From: Hygrophila difformis
Taxonomy: Eukaryota; Streptophyta; Magnoliopsida; Lamiales; Acanthaceae
Reading direction: 5' to 3'
Assembly: GCA_030278955.1 (NCBI GenBank)
Contig: JAOANR010000015.1
Coordinates: 14,865,917-14,929,916, forward strand
Length of the DNA: 64,000 nt
Shown here: piece by piece, positions 45,168-55,192 of the stretch
How the letters are laid out: each line of letters starts with the position of its first letter
How positions within the stretch are numbered: position 1 is the first letter of the stretch
Notes under the pieces: model-generated
Database searches by the model: none
Told to the model about the DNA's origin: nothing
What the model saw: only the letters and a program-made list of their open reading frames with translations
Program-made: the position numbers and the translations under genes

Positions 45168-46024
45168 AACCTAATAGCTGGGGGTGTGGATACGACACCA
45201 ACTACAATCGAATGGATCGTCCATGAACTCATGAGGCATCCTCACATATACGAAAAGGCGAAAGACGAGCTGCATAGGGAAATAGGGAGAGACAGATGGG
45301 TAGAAGAGACCGACATTCCTCGATTGCCTTACTTACATTATAATGGAGACCTTCAGGGTGCACCCAATTACATCATTTTTGCCAGCTCATTACGCCATTG
45401 AAGACTGTGAGGTCGCAGGCTACGATATACCGAAAGGCACATCCGCTCTCATCAACACATGGAGCATCGGGAGGGACCCCAACACATGGGATGCGCCCGA
45501 GGATTTCTCCCCGGAGAGGTTTCTAGGGAAAAAAACTAATATGAGGGAGGTAATTTTTCACTATTGCCTTCCGGGTCTGGCCGGAGGAGGTGCCCTGGAT
45601 ACAGCCTCGGACTTAGAGCCTGTTCTCCTGGACTTATTTCCATGACTTATTACTTATTCTTATTAAAATCGGACCAGATCAGACCACACTATATATATAG
45701 TTGTAATCAAATCAGATCAGATCAGATCAGACCAGACCAGATCTAATCAGATCAGACCAGACCAGAAACATTCAGATCAGACCAGACCAGATCTTATAAA
45801 ATTCAGATCATAACACCTTGTTTCAGGTGAATAGAATAGGGCCTTAGGCTTATACAAGCAATATTGGGAAACATGCTTCATGGATTCGAGTGGAGGCTGG
45901 AGGATGGGATGAAGCCAGAAGATGTGTCCCTGGAGGAAGAGTACAGACTAACTACGGTTCCCAAACACGGCCTTCGTGTCATCTTCGAACCAGCCCTGCC
46001 TGCCCACCTTTACTCAAGTATTTA
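45168..46024 (+). pseudogene. CYP92-like P450 exon 2 only
   Basis: The exon begins after TTTCAG with NLIAGGVDTTPTTIEWIVHE, the I-helix oxygen-binding motif. It follows exon 2 of the P450 at 60872-63116 closely. A small deletion near 45337 shifts frame before the ExxR element (METFRVHP). PERF is present (SPERFLG). The heme loop reads LPSGSGRRRCPGYSLG in another frame, with the usual Phe as Ser. The C-terminus (GNMLHGFEWRLEDGMKPEDV to LPAHLYS) resumes at about 45860, after a minisatellite-bearing insertion. There is no exon 1 upstream, where a Helitron relic abuts. It cannot make an enzyme. Confidence 0.88.
45660..45815 (+). repeat. ATCAGACC-type minisatellite inside the P450 pseudogene
   Basis: Arrays of ATCAGATCAGACCAGACCAG with AACATTCAGATCAGACC, like those at 23720-23858. 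The array and its flanks (about 45645-45855) separate the heme loop from the C-terminus. Confidence 0.7.
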
Positions 46025-46290
46025 AAATAGTAGCTTTTTCTCGCAACTACTGTACGAAGCATTGTGGATTGGGGAGTTGCATAGCCAAAAGCTCTTCCCA
46101 AACTCTACATCTTTTATATCTGTTTGTTTCTCCGGAAACACGAGATTTGGGAATGCCGAATCTTACTGCAAATCACGGATTTTGGAGATGCTCGGGCGAG
46201 GAACTTGTACTTTAGCAACCAGCCAAGGGCGTTACAGTTCTGGCCCTTTTTTTTTTTGAATTCTAACGCCCTTACCATCTTAGGCATTGC

Positions 46291-46463
46291 GGGAATTTGG
46301 ACTTGATCCAATGGTCATGTTCCCTGAATTCCAACCTTATGGTTAGGGTTCGATTCCCACCCGGCCCCTTATCCCTCTCATTTCCCCTTTGTAATTTGTA
46401 TGGTTTGGGCTCCCACACACCTTTGCCGATACATGAGTGTCAATGTTTACCAAAAAAAAATCT
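46291..46463 (+). mobile_element. tRNA-derived SINE
   Basis: Contains A-box-like (TTGGACTTGATCCAATGG) and B-box-like (TTAGGGTTCGATTCCCACC) stretches and ends in an A-run. It is flanked by the 14 bp repeat ATCTTAGGCATTGC (46277-46290), found with one change at 46464-46477. Related to 1236-1350. Confidence 0.82.
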
Positions 46464-46477
46464 ATCTCAGGCATTGC

Positions 46478-47282
46478 AATCCTTTTTTTTTAACTGTACT
46501 TATACTCTATGTTGTACTCCGATCATCTATGTGTAAAAACCAGACATAGTAACAAATGGGTCTTGTCGGAGTGTACGCGGTCTGTGATGCCATAACAGTC
46601 GGGACCATAGTTGCGTGTTGGTTCGATTCAAAACAGGGAACGGGAACGGAAACGGAAACATGGAAAGCTAGTGTAGGTGGATCGAGAAAAATGTACACCA
46701 TGATTATTTCAAATATTAAAATATATTTAATTAATAATAAGTTTTAATTAAGATTTTGGGCAAAAATATAAAGAAAAAAAAAATCATACATCAGTCCTAA
46801 TCAATGTTTATATTTCTGGTTATTACTACATAGGTTAAAGAATTAATATGATAGCACAACACAAAGTTAATTTAAATTATTGAACACAAATAGTTTGAAA
46901 ATAGCCAAAATACGAAAAGAACAATAAGATGAATTTGACAAACAATGAGATAAAGACGAATATACAAAATCATTAAATAAAGAGATCTTTAGCTATGTCC
47001 CCAGCTAAAGACTGTGTACTGTGTACAATCAGTTATATATCTATATCTATATCTATATATATCTCTATCTATATTCATATAAAACAATATCCCTTATGAA
47101 CATTAATCTACTCTTATGAACAGTAATCTACCTATATCCTCAATATTCACTTTTTGCACGCAATCCAATATACGTTTTGAACCCTTAATAATTCAAAATG
47201 TGTATAAGTAAAAATTCTAAAAATTTGATATTTTAAAACTACAAGATTAGACGAATCAATATCCAATATTTTTTCATCTATA
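46478..47282. other. Intergenic, with a reversed MITE core
   Basis: Mostly AT-rich. A CTATATCTATATC run occurs near 47040-47075. From 47150 to 47275 there is a reverse-complement copy of the shared MITE core (for example AATTCAAAATGTGTATAAGT) without ends. Confidence 0.45.
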
Positions 47283-47292
47283 TATGTTGTAT

Positions 47293-47649
47293 GGAGAAAA
47301 AAACCCATTTAGTCCCATAAGTTTTTTTAATTTCCAAAATCATCCCACAAATATCGAATTAGTCGAATCCGTCTCATAACTACCCTAATCATCGCTGAAC
47401 CTGTTCATGAACCGATTTTTCGCTAATTATCACCGAACCCGTTCCATAACTTCCCAAATGAAGGAATGGGTTCGGCAATGTTTAGAATAGTTATGGGACG
47501 GGTTCGACGATGATTAGCGAAAAAACCGAGTTCATGGACGGGTTCGGCTATGATTAGGGTAGTTATGGGACGGATACATCTAATTCTATATTTGTGGGAC
47601 TGTTTTGGAAATTTTTTTAAATTATGGGACGATATGAGTTTTTTTTTCT
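47293..47649. mobile_element. Small MULE-type foldback
   Basis: The left end GGAGAAAAAAACCCATTTAG and right end GACGATATGAGTTTTTTTTT are inverted. The 10 bp repeat TATGTTGTAT at 47283-47292 and 47650-47659 flanks it. The sub-terminal text (GTCCCATAAG, TTCCAAAATCATCCCAC) resembles the TIR of the 5.4 kb MULE. Confidence 0.82.
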
Positions 47650-47659
47650 TATGTTGTAT

Positions 47660-48484
47660 AGAGATGAGTCAAAGTTGGATAATAAATAGTAATAAAAGTC
47701 AATCATTTTTCACAAAGGAGAACCATATTTGAGCGAAAATTTACATTAGATATATTAAATTTTATTAATTATTATGAATTAAAAAAATCGTACCAAGTAT
47801 GTAGCAAATATATTATGGGTTGATATTATATTTATTATTTAAATATAATTTCAATATTTGTTATTGTTCTTAACAAATACATTATTTATTGAAATTATAT
47901 TTAATATGATAACAAATTTTAATAAATACTTTATAGATTGATATTATATTCATCAATGAACAATAAATATTTGTATTAGATATATGAATTAAATTATATA
48001 AATTGCATAAGTTGATCAAACTATGCTTATACATCCCACAAATACGTATTATTATGAAATTCGTGATGATGGTGTGCATTCAATAATATTTTTTGCATAA
48101 TCATTTCAAAATTTTATTCACTGGAGTATTTTCTTATATTTTTTGTGCAACTGTGATTTCATGTACTTCATTTGTCTATGTATTGCAATAGAGTCGTGAG
48201 TAGAAAGTTTTTTATCTTTCATTTTTCATTTTTTTGATATCTATTAGACCATTTTTTATAGAATAATATTTTATAAGGCACAAATTATTGGTAGTATCAT
48301 ATTGTATATTGTTCGGTTGTTGTACAATGTTTATATGTATTCATGTAATGCTTAAATTAATTTATGTGGCTTGGGGAATGTAATCGACATAATACAGTGG
48401 GACAATTTTATTTGAGAATTTTAATTTTTTAATTCACATTTTTTACATTCCCGCCTATGTCGGAAACAATGAGCTACCCAAATG
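47660..48484. other. AT-rich intergenic DNA
   Basis: No gene supported. Text such as AAATATTATTGAAATTATATTT recurs. Confidence 0.4.
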
Positions 48485-48489
48485 GGTAC

Positions 48490-48959
48490 TGTTAAACGTA
48501 GAAATTTGTAGAGGTTTAGAGACCTCTTTTGATTGATAACTTTGAAGAGATTACAGAATAGGATTACAGGCATGTGAACAAAGCGGTAAAATTGCAGAAT
48601 GAAAACAACAAAATAAAACTTGTAGGAAAGAAAGTAAATTGCAGAAAGTGAATTTTTCTCTGTCGAGTTGAAGGACCCTTCCAAAAATGAGCCTTCCTTC
48701 GGCTTTTGTAAGAGGAGCCACTCAACCGTCAGACACCACCACGATCTTCTCTAGGACACTTGTCTTCATGCCACCCCTCCTGCTGGCACTACAACGTCTG
48801 CCACCAAGACACTTGTCTTCATGCCAACGCTGGCACTCAAACGTCCGCTGCAGGACACATGTCTTCATGCCAATCCTCAGGCTGTGAACCGGGTTCAATA
48901 CATAAACTATTAGACATTGGGCCTTAACTAGTAGATCATAATTTATTATTGAGCTAACA
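48490..48959 (-). repeat. 3' LTR of the Ty3-type element
   Basis: Pairs with 53082-53549. Both contain AGAGACCTCTTTTGATTGAT and a cluster of GGACACTTGTCTTCATGCC repeats. Confidence 0.85.
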
Positions 48960-48975
48960 GATGCCCCTCATCGCG
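48960..48975 (-). other. Polypurine tract of the Ty3-type element
   Basis: On the minus strand GATGAGGGGCAT lies directly before the 3' LTR. Confidence 0.55.
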
Positions 48976-49029
48976 CAATTTGTCTGTTAGGGTTTCTTAA
49001 GACGAATTTGCGCGTTTGACCTAGACCTG

Positions 49030-50340
49030 GCCTGCCCGGGCATCCCTGGCCGCCACCTTGCTCGGGCCAGTCGCCACGCTGCCTGGCCACTGTCGAGGCC
49101 TCTTTGGCCGCCATCTGCGCACGCCAGGCCGCCATCGTGCATGTCCGTCCGCTGTCCACCAATCCGAACACATCGCCTCCCTTCTTTCTTGGCCGCCATC
49201 AAGAACACGCCAGCCGCCACCAAGAAGACGCTGGCCGCCATCCAGCCCCTTCAGCCGCCGTTTGCACATGTTGGGCCGCCATCTTCACCCTCCTGGCCGC
49301 CATCTGTGTGTCCAAGTTGTTGCTATTATGTTCCCATCTTCAGTTCAAGCTGCCACACTGTCACAATTGGCCGCCCTTCTGCTTGTCTCGACCGCCACCT
49401 GAGAGGCTCCAGCCGCCAATCATCTTGTTTCAAGCCACCCTTGCGTGCGCTAGGGCTGCCACTCGAGGGCTCCCGGCCGCCATCTTTGCTGCTTGAACCA
49501 TTATTGAACTTTTGTGGGGCAGCCGCCAACCAACACTCTTCAGCCACCACTCCAAACTACCTGGCCGCCACCTAGATAGTCCCAGCCGCCACCTGAGAGG
49601 CTCCAGCCGCCATCAGGATGGCTCCTCAGCCGCCACTCAGCACCTCTTGGCCGCCCCTTGTGCTTGTGATGGCGTCACAGGTTCGAATCTTGCTTATTCT
49701 TTCACGCTCAGCGCCACTTCGCAGCCTCAGCCTCAACAGCCTCAGCCTCAGTCTCAACCTCAGCCTTAGTCTCAGTCTCAGCCTCAGCCTCCGTCTCAGC
49801 CTCGGCCTCGAACAAGCTTCGACCCCCGTTGTGAGACTCAAACGCCACACTGGGCACGCCAGCCGCCACAATACAAGCCTCAGACGCCACAGAAGACCTT
49901 TCAGCTGCCACCCGGGCTCCTTTCAGCCGCCATCAGGACCTTTCAGCCGCCACCAGGAGCTTCCCAGGCCGCCATCAAACATTTCCGGACACCATCTGCT
50001 ACGCTGTCTCTTCAATCCCCATGGACCAGCTTCCAGCCACCACTGGACAGGGTCCCAGCCGCCACTGGACCTTCTCTAGCTGCCACACACAGAGTCTCTC
50101 AGCCGCCATCTACCTTTAAGCCAGCCGCCACTTCCATGGCGCCTCAGGTTCGTTTCTTGCTTCACTTGTTTGTTAGTTCGTATCCTCTCCGAACACATCT
50201 AATACTGTTGTTTGATGACCTAGGACTCTGCTTCGCGGCTTCAGGCTGCACCTGGATCATCCTCAGCTGCCACACAGTCTCCTCTGGCCGCCACTGTGGG
50301 CCTTCAGTGGCCTCGAGTTCGTCTGGCTTTGCCGCTTTGT
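49030..50340. repeat. GC-rich block of degenerate GCCGCCA repeats
   Basis: Over 1.3 kb the plus strand repeats short words such as CAGCCGCCACC, TGGCCGCCATC and CCAGCCGCCA at irregular 20-45 base spacing. The composition is sharply unlike the rest of the window. Frames on both strands stay open for 70-150 codons because of the composition; none matches a family. It occupies the place of pol in the Ty3 element. Confidence 0.75.
49719..49815 (+). repeat. CCTCAG hexamer microsatellite
   Basis: About sixteen units of CCTCAG, CCTCAA or TCTCAG in tandem within the GC-rich block. Confidence 0.85.
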
Positions 50341-50341
50341 T

Positions 50342-50657
50342 GGGTCGCCCCACGGCTTTCCAAGTTTGATTACATCCTTGGCCTCGTTTCTTAATTCTGA
50401 TTGTTCTATTGGTTGGCGTCTATCTTCCTCAGGCAGTGATGCACTTACCTTAGTCAATTTAGGATCTACATCTGTCCCGAGGTTGATGTCTACAAGTGGT
50501 TCCTTTGCCTCCAGACTAGGCAAAGTCCGCTTCACAAAAGATGGCCACTCGGATGGCCGGCTGTCAGTCAGGCTTTTGGACTTGTCTTCGGCACCCATCA
50601 TTACTTCAGTGGAAGCAAGCCGCTGTAAAAAGTCTTTGTAAACATCCTGGCTGCACA
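50342..50657 (-). pseudogene. Start of the RT linker of the Ty3-type element
   Basis: The minus-strand frame from 50661 reads LVDINLGTDVDPKLTKVSAS then LPEE. It resembles the stretch just before reverse transcriptase in plant Ty3 polyproteins (NLGT-DP..ISA.LPEEE). Shortly after, the similarity ends and the GC-rich block begins. It is out of frame with gag. Confidence 0.6.
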
Positions 50658-52970
50658 TCATAAGGGATTTGAGGTGTCTTGTCGGCTGTCCGCAGAATGC
50701 AACTTAAAGCCGCTTGAAGTACAATCGATGGACTCTATATCCAAGTCCACACCAATTAGGGCTGAAGCTGGTTGGATATCCTCCAGGCAAAAGACTGCCT
50801 CGTCATTGTTGATGTTTGGTCTAACAAAGGGCTGAGGGTTTGCCTCCACCAACTCTACCTGATCACCACCCCAAATGAGTAGCTGTTGGTGCAGCGTGGA
50901 TGGGACGCACTGCGCCATTTGGATCCAATCACGTCCTAGAAATGCAGAGTAACACGTCCTGGGCTTTACCACGAAGAATGCTACCTTCAATGTTTTTGAT
51001 CCAATGATGACATCCGCCGTTAGGAATCCGGCAGGCTGAGTAGCTTCTCCCACAAAGCTGCACATCCTGACCTTGGTAGGGATAAGATCTTTCCCCTTGT
51101 CAGTCCGGCTACTGGAGCCGCCATCACCTAGATTTGGGATGAATCCAGAGCCGCCAACATGCAGCTGAGGGAATGGCTCAACATCCACCTTCATACCTAC
51201 AATTTTTAGACGTCCCTCCTTAATTTTATTCTGAATGGCACTCCTAAAACTCCTGCATTTAGTGATGCTATGAATATAAGAATTATGCCACTTACAAAAT
51301 GATCGGCCCCGAATTTCTTCGGCCGCTGGTAACTTCTCCCCCTCAGGCAGCTTAATTATCCCGTCTTTGAGTAAGGCATCGAACACTTGGTCCACCCTGC
51401 CCATATCGAAAATGTCTTCCTCAGGCCTGTATTTGGCCTCTTTTTGCTTAGGCGGCCTGAGGGCCGCACATGTATGTGGCTTGGCTATCTGCACTAGCTC
51501 TGCAACAGCCACCTCCACAGTCTCGTCCACCTTATCGCTGAATTTCACTTCCTTGAAGTGAACCCGACGCGTAGGACACTGTTCCTCCTGTTCTTCCAGG
51601 AATTTTTCAAGGCGAGCCACTTTCTCAGCCAGTTGGGCAAGATCAGTCGCATCCTGCACAATTAAATGTTCCTTCAGTTTAGGCAACATGTTAGCCACTG
51701 CTATATTGGCTATTTCTCTATTAGGGATTGCCATCGTGCATCGGCTCTTAAGCCGTTGCAACCTATTAATGAAAGTACTCGCCGTTTCATCGGCAAATTG
51801 CCTTGCATTAGTTAAGTCTGCGAGACTAACCTGTGACAATGGTGTATAAAACCTGTCATGGAAGGCTCGCTCCAAATCAGCCCAATTCTGAATAGAATTA
51901 GACCGCAAAGATGCGTACCATGCGAAAGTGGGACCAGTGAGGGATGAGCTAAAGAGCCTCAATTTCAGCCAGTCATTCGATGCTGCTTCCCCACACTGTA
52001 CGGTGAACCTACCCACATGTTCCACGGTGGATTTTCCTTCATCCCCTGAGAATGTAGAGAATTCAAGCATCTGGAAGCCTCGTGGGTATGGCTGCATACT
52101 GTCTACCCAATTAGGGTATGGCTTTCGGTATGTAGGTCGCTCCATCGGCCTCAATTGAATCCCGAAGTGTTGCTGCATCATGTCAGCAAGCAACTCGGGT
52201 GACACTGCTGGCGCCTGCACAGGCGGCATCGCCACTGGGGGTGTAGTAGGAGCCACGGCGGCTTGCGTTGCATTCTGTGGTGTCTGCCCTCAAGGTTGTG
52301 GCGTCTGCCCCCCTTGCGGTGGGGTCTGCCCCCAGGGTTGGGGTGCCTGTCCCCAAGGCTGCGTCGCCATGTAGGGTCCAACTGGAACGTTCGACACATG
52401 AGGTGCTGCTTGTCGTGGCTGCATACCAATACCACCAGAGGCGGCTGTACAGCCTGGAGACACACTGGAGGCCACTAAACAGCTTGGAGCCGCATAGATG
52501 GGCGCTGGGGGCGCTGCGTATCCAAGACTCGGCATCATGGGTGCCGCTGGGTTGAAAGCATAGGCTGTCTGGTATGGATTTACAAACGGACTAGCCAAGC
52601 CTCCTACATCAGGGAGTGGTGGCTGACTGGGTACTGCGCCCCAAGTCCGTAGTTGGCCGCCTGATGGCCCTGAACATAGCGGCGTGTTAGCGCCGTTTAC
52701 AGGGGCGATTGCAGAAGCAGTTGCTTCCTGTTGAGTCCGCAAGGCATTGAAGCCTCGGTCAATTTGATCGGCCATAGCAGGCCGCAAAACATCCATAAGA
52801 TGCCTCATTAGTAGAGGCATGAACTCGGGCATCGATTCTGTCATCGAGAGTCGCATCTGTTCTGAGAATGTGGGGGTCTTCGTAATCCCCTGTTGTGGTT
52901 GTGCAACACTTGTCGTCTCAATCACATCCTCGGACGACGTTCTAACAAGTGTCTTCTCTTGCAGAGACAT
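50658..52970 (-). pseudogene. Ty3 gag-protease reading frame with one internal stop
   Basis: From the ATG at 52970 (MSLQEKT) one frame runs to TAA at 50658, about 770 codons. It is interrupted only by TGA at 52290-52292. The N-terminal 220 residues are Pro/Gln/Gly-rich with QPWGQ repeats around the stop. The gag core follows (YPRGFQMLEFSTFSGDEG, STVEHVGRF, CGEAASNDWLKLRLF, FAWYASL, FHDRFYTP). Near the C-terminus, TADVIIGSKTLKVAFFVV and CYSAFLGRDWIQ match the retropepsin fold's last strands (usually ALLGRDW). The catalytic DTG/DSG is not obvious, so protease activity is doubtful. Gag makes the particle shell. The TGA falls where neighbouring repeats have TGG. Confidence 0.8.
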
Positions 52971-53059
52971 TTCTTCAAACCTCTGTGTAAGATCACTCAC
53001 TAACTTGCCTGATCCGAGACGCATAAACAACCCTCTAAGCGGATATGGTTTCCACTTCA

Positions 53060-53081
53060 GGTCCCACTGAGCGTGCCAATT
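53060..53081 (-). other. Primer binding site of the Ty3-type element
   Basis: On the minus strand AATTGGCACGCTCAGTGGGA directly follows the 5' LTR. The priming tRNA is not identified. Confidence 0.55.
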
Positions 53082-53549
53082 TGTTGAGCGTAGAAATTTG
53101 TAGAGGTTTAGAGACCTCTTTTGATTGATAACTTTGAAGAGATTACAGAACAGGATTACAGGAATGTAAACAAGGCGGTAAAATTGCAGAATCGAAACAG
53201 CAAAATAAAACTTGCAGGAAAGAAAGTAAACTGCAGAAAGTGAATTTTTCTCTGTCGAGTTGAAGGACCCTTCCAAATGAGCATTCCTTCAGCTTTTGTA
53301 AGCGGAGCCACTCAACCGTCAGACACCACCACCATCTTCTCTAGGACACTTGTCTTCATGCCACCACTCCTGCTGGCACTCCAACGTCTGCCTCCAGGAC
53401 ACTTGTCTTCGCGCCAACGCTGGCACTCAAACGTCCGCTCCAGGACACATGTCTTCATGCCAATCCCCAGGCTGTGAATCGGGCTCAATACATAAACTAT
53501 TAGACGTTGGGCCTTAACTAGTAGATCATAATTTATTATTGGGCTAACA
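53082..53549 (-). repeat. 5' LTR of the Ty3-type element
   Basis: Right-hand LTR; close to the left copy with scattered changes, so older than the Copia LTR pair at 5.4-13.9 kb. Confidence 0.85.
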
Positions 53550-53564
53550 GGTACCCATGACTTT

Positions 53565-53882
53565 AATGCTATGTTAGAAAGAAGATGGACCTGGGACTTC
53601 AAATTAAATCCAATTGGTGATAGGCAGAGTGACCAATGTCCATATAAACAGGGGGATATCCCAACATATAACCGATGATGAATATTATAACATCCCTCAT
53701 CGAGATGATATTTATCTCGAAAATAACAAAGACTCAAATGAGTACTAATGGCTTTGATACCATATCAGAAAGAAGATTGACCTAGGATTTCAATTTAAAA
53801 TCAATTGCTAATAAGTACAGTGACTCATGTCCATATAAATAATGAATATCCAACATATAGGCAATGTGAGACATTCTAACAG
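53565..53882 (+). repeat. Diverged direct duplication, about 185 bp apart
   Basis: The phrases TTAGAAAGAAGATGGACCTGG and ATCAGAAAGAAGATTGACCT, then GTCCATATAAA and CCAACATATA, occur in order at about 53573-53685 and 53765-53860. No coding content. Confidence 0.6.
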
Positions 53883-54476
53883 CTGAATTTTTATATGGTA
53901 ATATATACTAACATCATCATTTCTACGTACCTCATCTGAATTTTTTGCATTGTCATCGGTGTTCTCAATTAATGTAACTTTTCTATTTTTATTACATAAT
54001 AATATAATATTTTCTGAATCACTGCCAATAGAAGCAATCATCCGTTCAAAAGTTCAATCAAAATTAATCTTTAAAGGAGACCATCATGTATACCGGTCTT
54101 TGCTGATATATTAGAAATGACCAGGGATTATCTTTTTGTTGTCGCTTTCTGGTTGGCTATATTATTTGAAGAGCTAACAACTAGGCATTAAAAGTTCTCA
54201 AATTTAAATCGAGGACATAAAAATATGCACGAGTTACAATAGGACAGATATACACAATGCAAAAAAGGTCAAACCAAGTAGGCCAATTTGGTCTATCATT
54301 TAATGCATATATTAATATTAATAGATCAATACTTATTTCAGTTCACTACAAATATAAATGGAATAATTGTCAAATACGTCTCTTTTCTTGTCATTTCTGC
54401 CTCCATTCGAATTTTTTGCTCCTATTAGTCTCATTCGTTTGCTAATTAAAATCAAATCCGTCCTAAACTCACTAAT
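53883..54476. other. AT-rich intergenic DNA
   Basis: No gene recognised. The part from 54363 (AATTGTCAAATACGTC) resembles the outer part of the adjoining inverted arm (ACAATTGCCAAAAACGTC), so an extra copy of the arm head may be here. Confidence 0.4.
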
Positions 54477-54785
54477 CCAAGTCAATTAGAGATTTAATCA
54501 GAACAATTGCCAAAAACGTCCATTTTCTTATTGTTTTGTCCGAATCAGTCCTCTACAACTCTACAACTCTTGTAAATAATTGGCTCCAACTGTTATGATC
54601 ATTGCATTAAATAGTATAATCTACTTTTGTGCATTATATTTTGTTCTTTTTTTATTTCCACAGTCTACATTATACTGTCACAACTATAAGTAAAATATTT
54701 GCAATTCATATCTTATCTCATGTCAAACATCAAGAAACCTAATCAGATGCATTACATATTCTCATTATAATGTCACCAAACATTA
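54477..54785 (+). repeat. Left inverted arm (about 300 bp)
   Basis: Pairs with the reverse complement of 59217-59515, including AGTCAATTAGAGATTTAATC, AAAACGTC, AATAATTGGCTC and ATGCATTACATATTCTCATT. Probably an end of a large foldback or MULE-like element. No matching target duplication was found. Confidence 0.7.
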
Positions 54786-55004
54786 TGTTCGAAATTATAT
54801 ATTCCAATGACATTTTCCTTCAAGCCAAATGAACATGTAACCATTGATACAATGAATGAGAACCGACAAACTAGTGAAGTCGCCATCCAAGCAAATAAGA
54901 AATTGGGTATGTAAATTGTCAATGTGAAGGAGGTATTTCAGAGCGGATAAATTTGTGGAGCACTCAAATACTGAAATATATGAAGTAGGCAGAGGTTGGA
55001 AACT
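54786..55004. other. Short unique segment inside the arms
   Basis: Balanced composition, partly open (ACATTTTCCTTCAAGCC onward), unlike the flanking arm. It may be what remains of the foldback's original interior. Confidence 0.3.
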
Positions 55005-55145
55005 TACTTGTTTGTTCTCTTTACGTTTTTCAGTTTTTATTCTTCCGATGCACATTATCTTAAACTGAATAACGTGTCCACGAAAAGTGTTTGAACTAGT
55101 TTACAGGACAAGTTCACAGTTTACATCTCGAAAACGGACCTAACA
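55005..55145 (+). repeat. Truncated 5' LTR
   Basis: Matches the last 140 bp of the 3' LTR (for example CTTAAACTGAATAACGTGTC) with a few changes, ending GACCTAACA. The first 800 bp are gone. Confidence 0.8.
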
Positions 55146-55147
55146 AT

Positions 55148-55159
55148 TGGTATCAGAGC
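55148..55159 (+). other. Primer binding site (initiator Met tRNA)
   Basis: TGGTATCAGAGC, 2 bases after the LTR end. Confidence 0.8.
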
Positions 55160-55192
55160 CACACGCTCTCGAGCGAGATCCTGATCGACGAG

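Larger units (their letters stand above)
48490..53549 (-). mobile_element. Ty3-type LTR retrotransposon, gag-protease only
   Basis: LTRs of 470 bp (left) and 468 bp (right) start TGTTAAACG/TGTTGAGCG and end GCTAACA on the plus strand. GGTAC flanks both sides (48485-48489 and 53550-53554). Transcription is leftward, with gag at the right. After gag-protease and the start of the RT linker, the reading is lost, and RT, RNase H and integrase are absent. Their place is taken by a GC-rich repetitive block. It would depend on another element for movement. Confidence 0.85.

Noticed and set aside
49676..49690. B-box-like GGTTCGAATCT in the GC-rich block
   Set aside because: No A box or cloverleaf around it.
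49058..50079. Several open frames of 80-150 codons on both strands
   Set aside because: They result from the GC-rich repeat composition; no motif, no conserved start, and all frames are similarly open.
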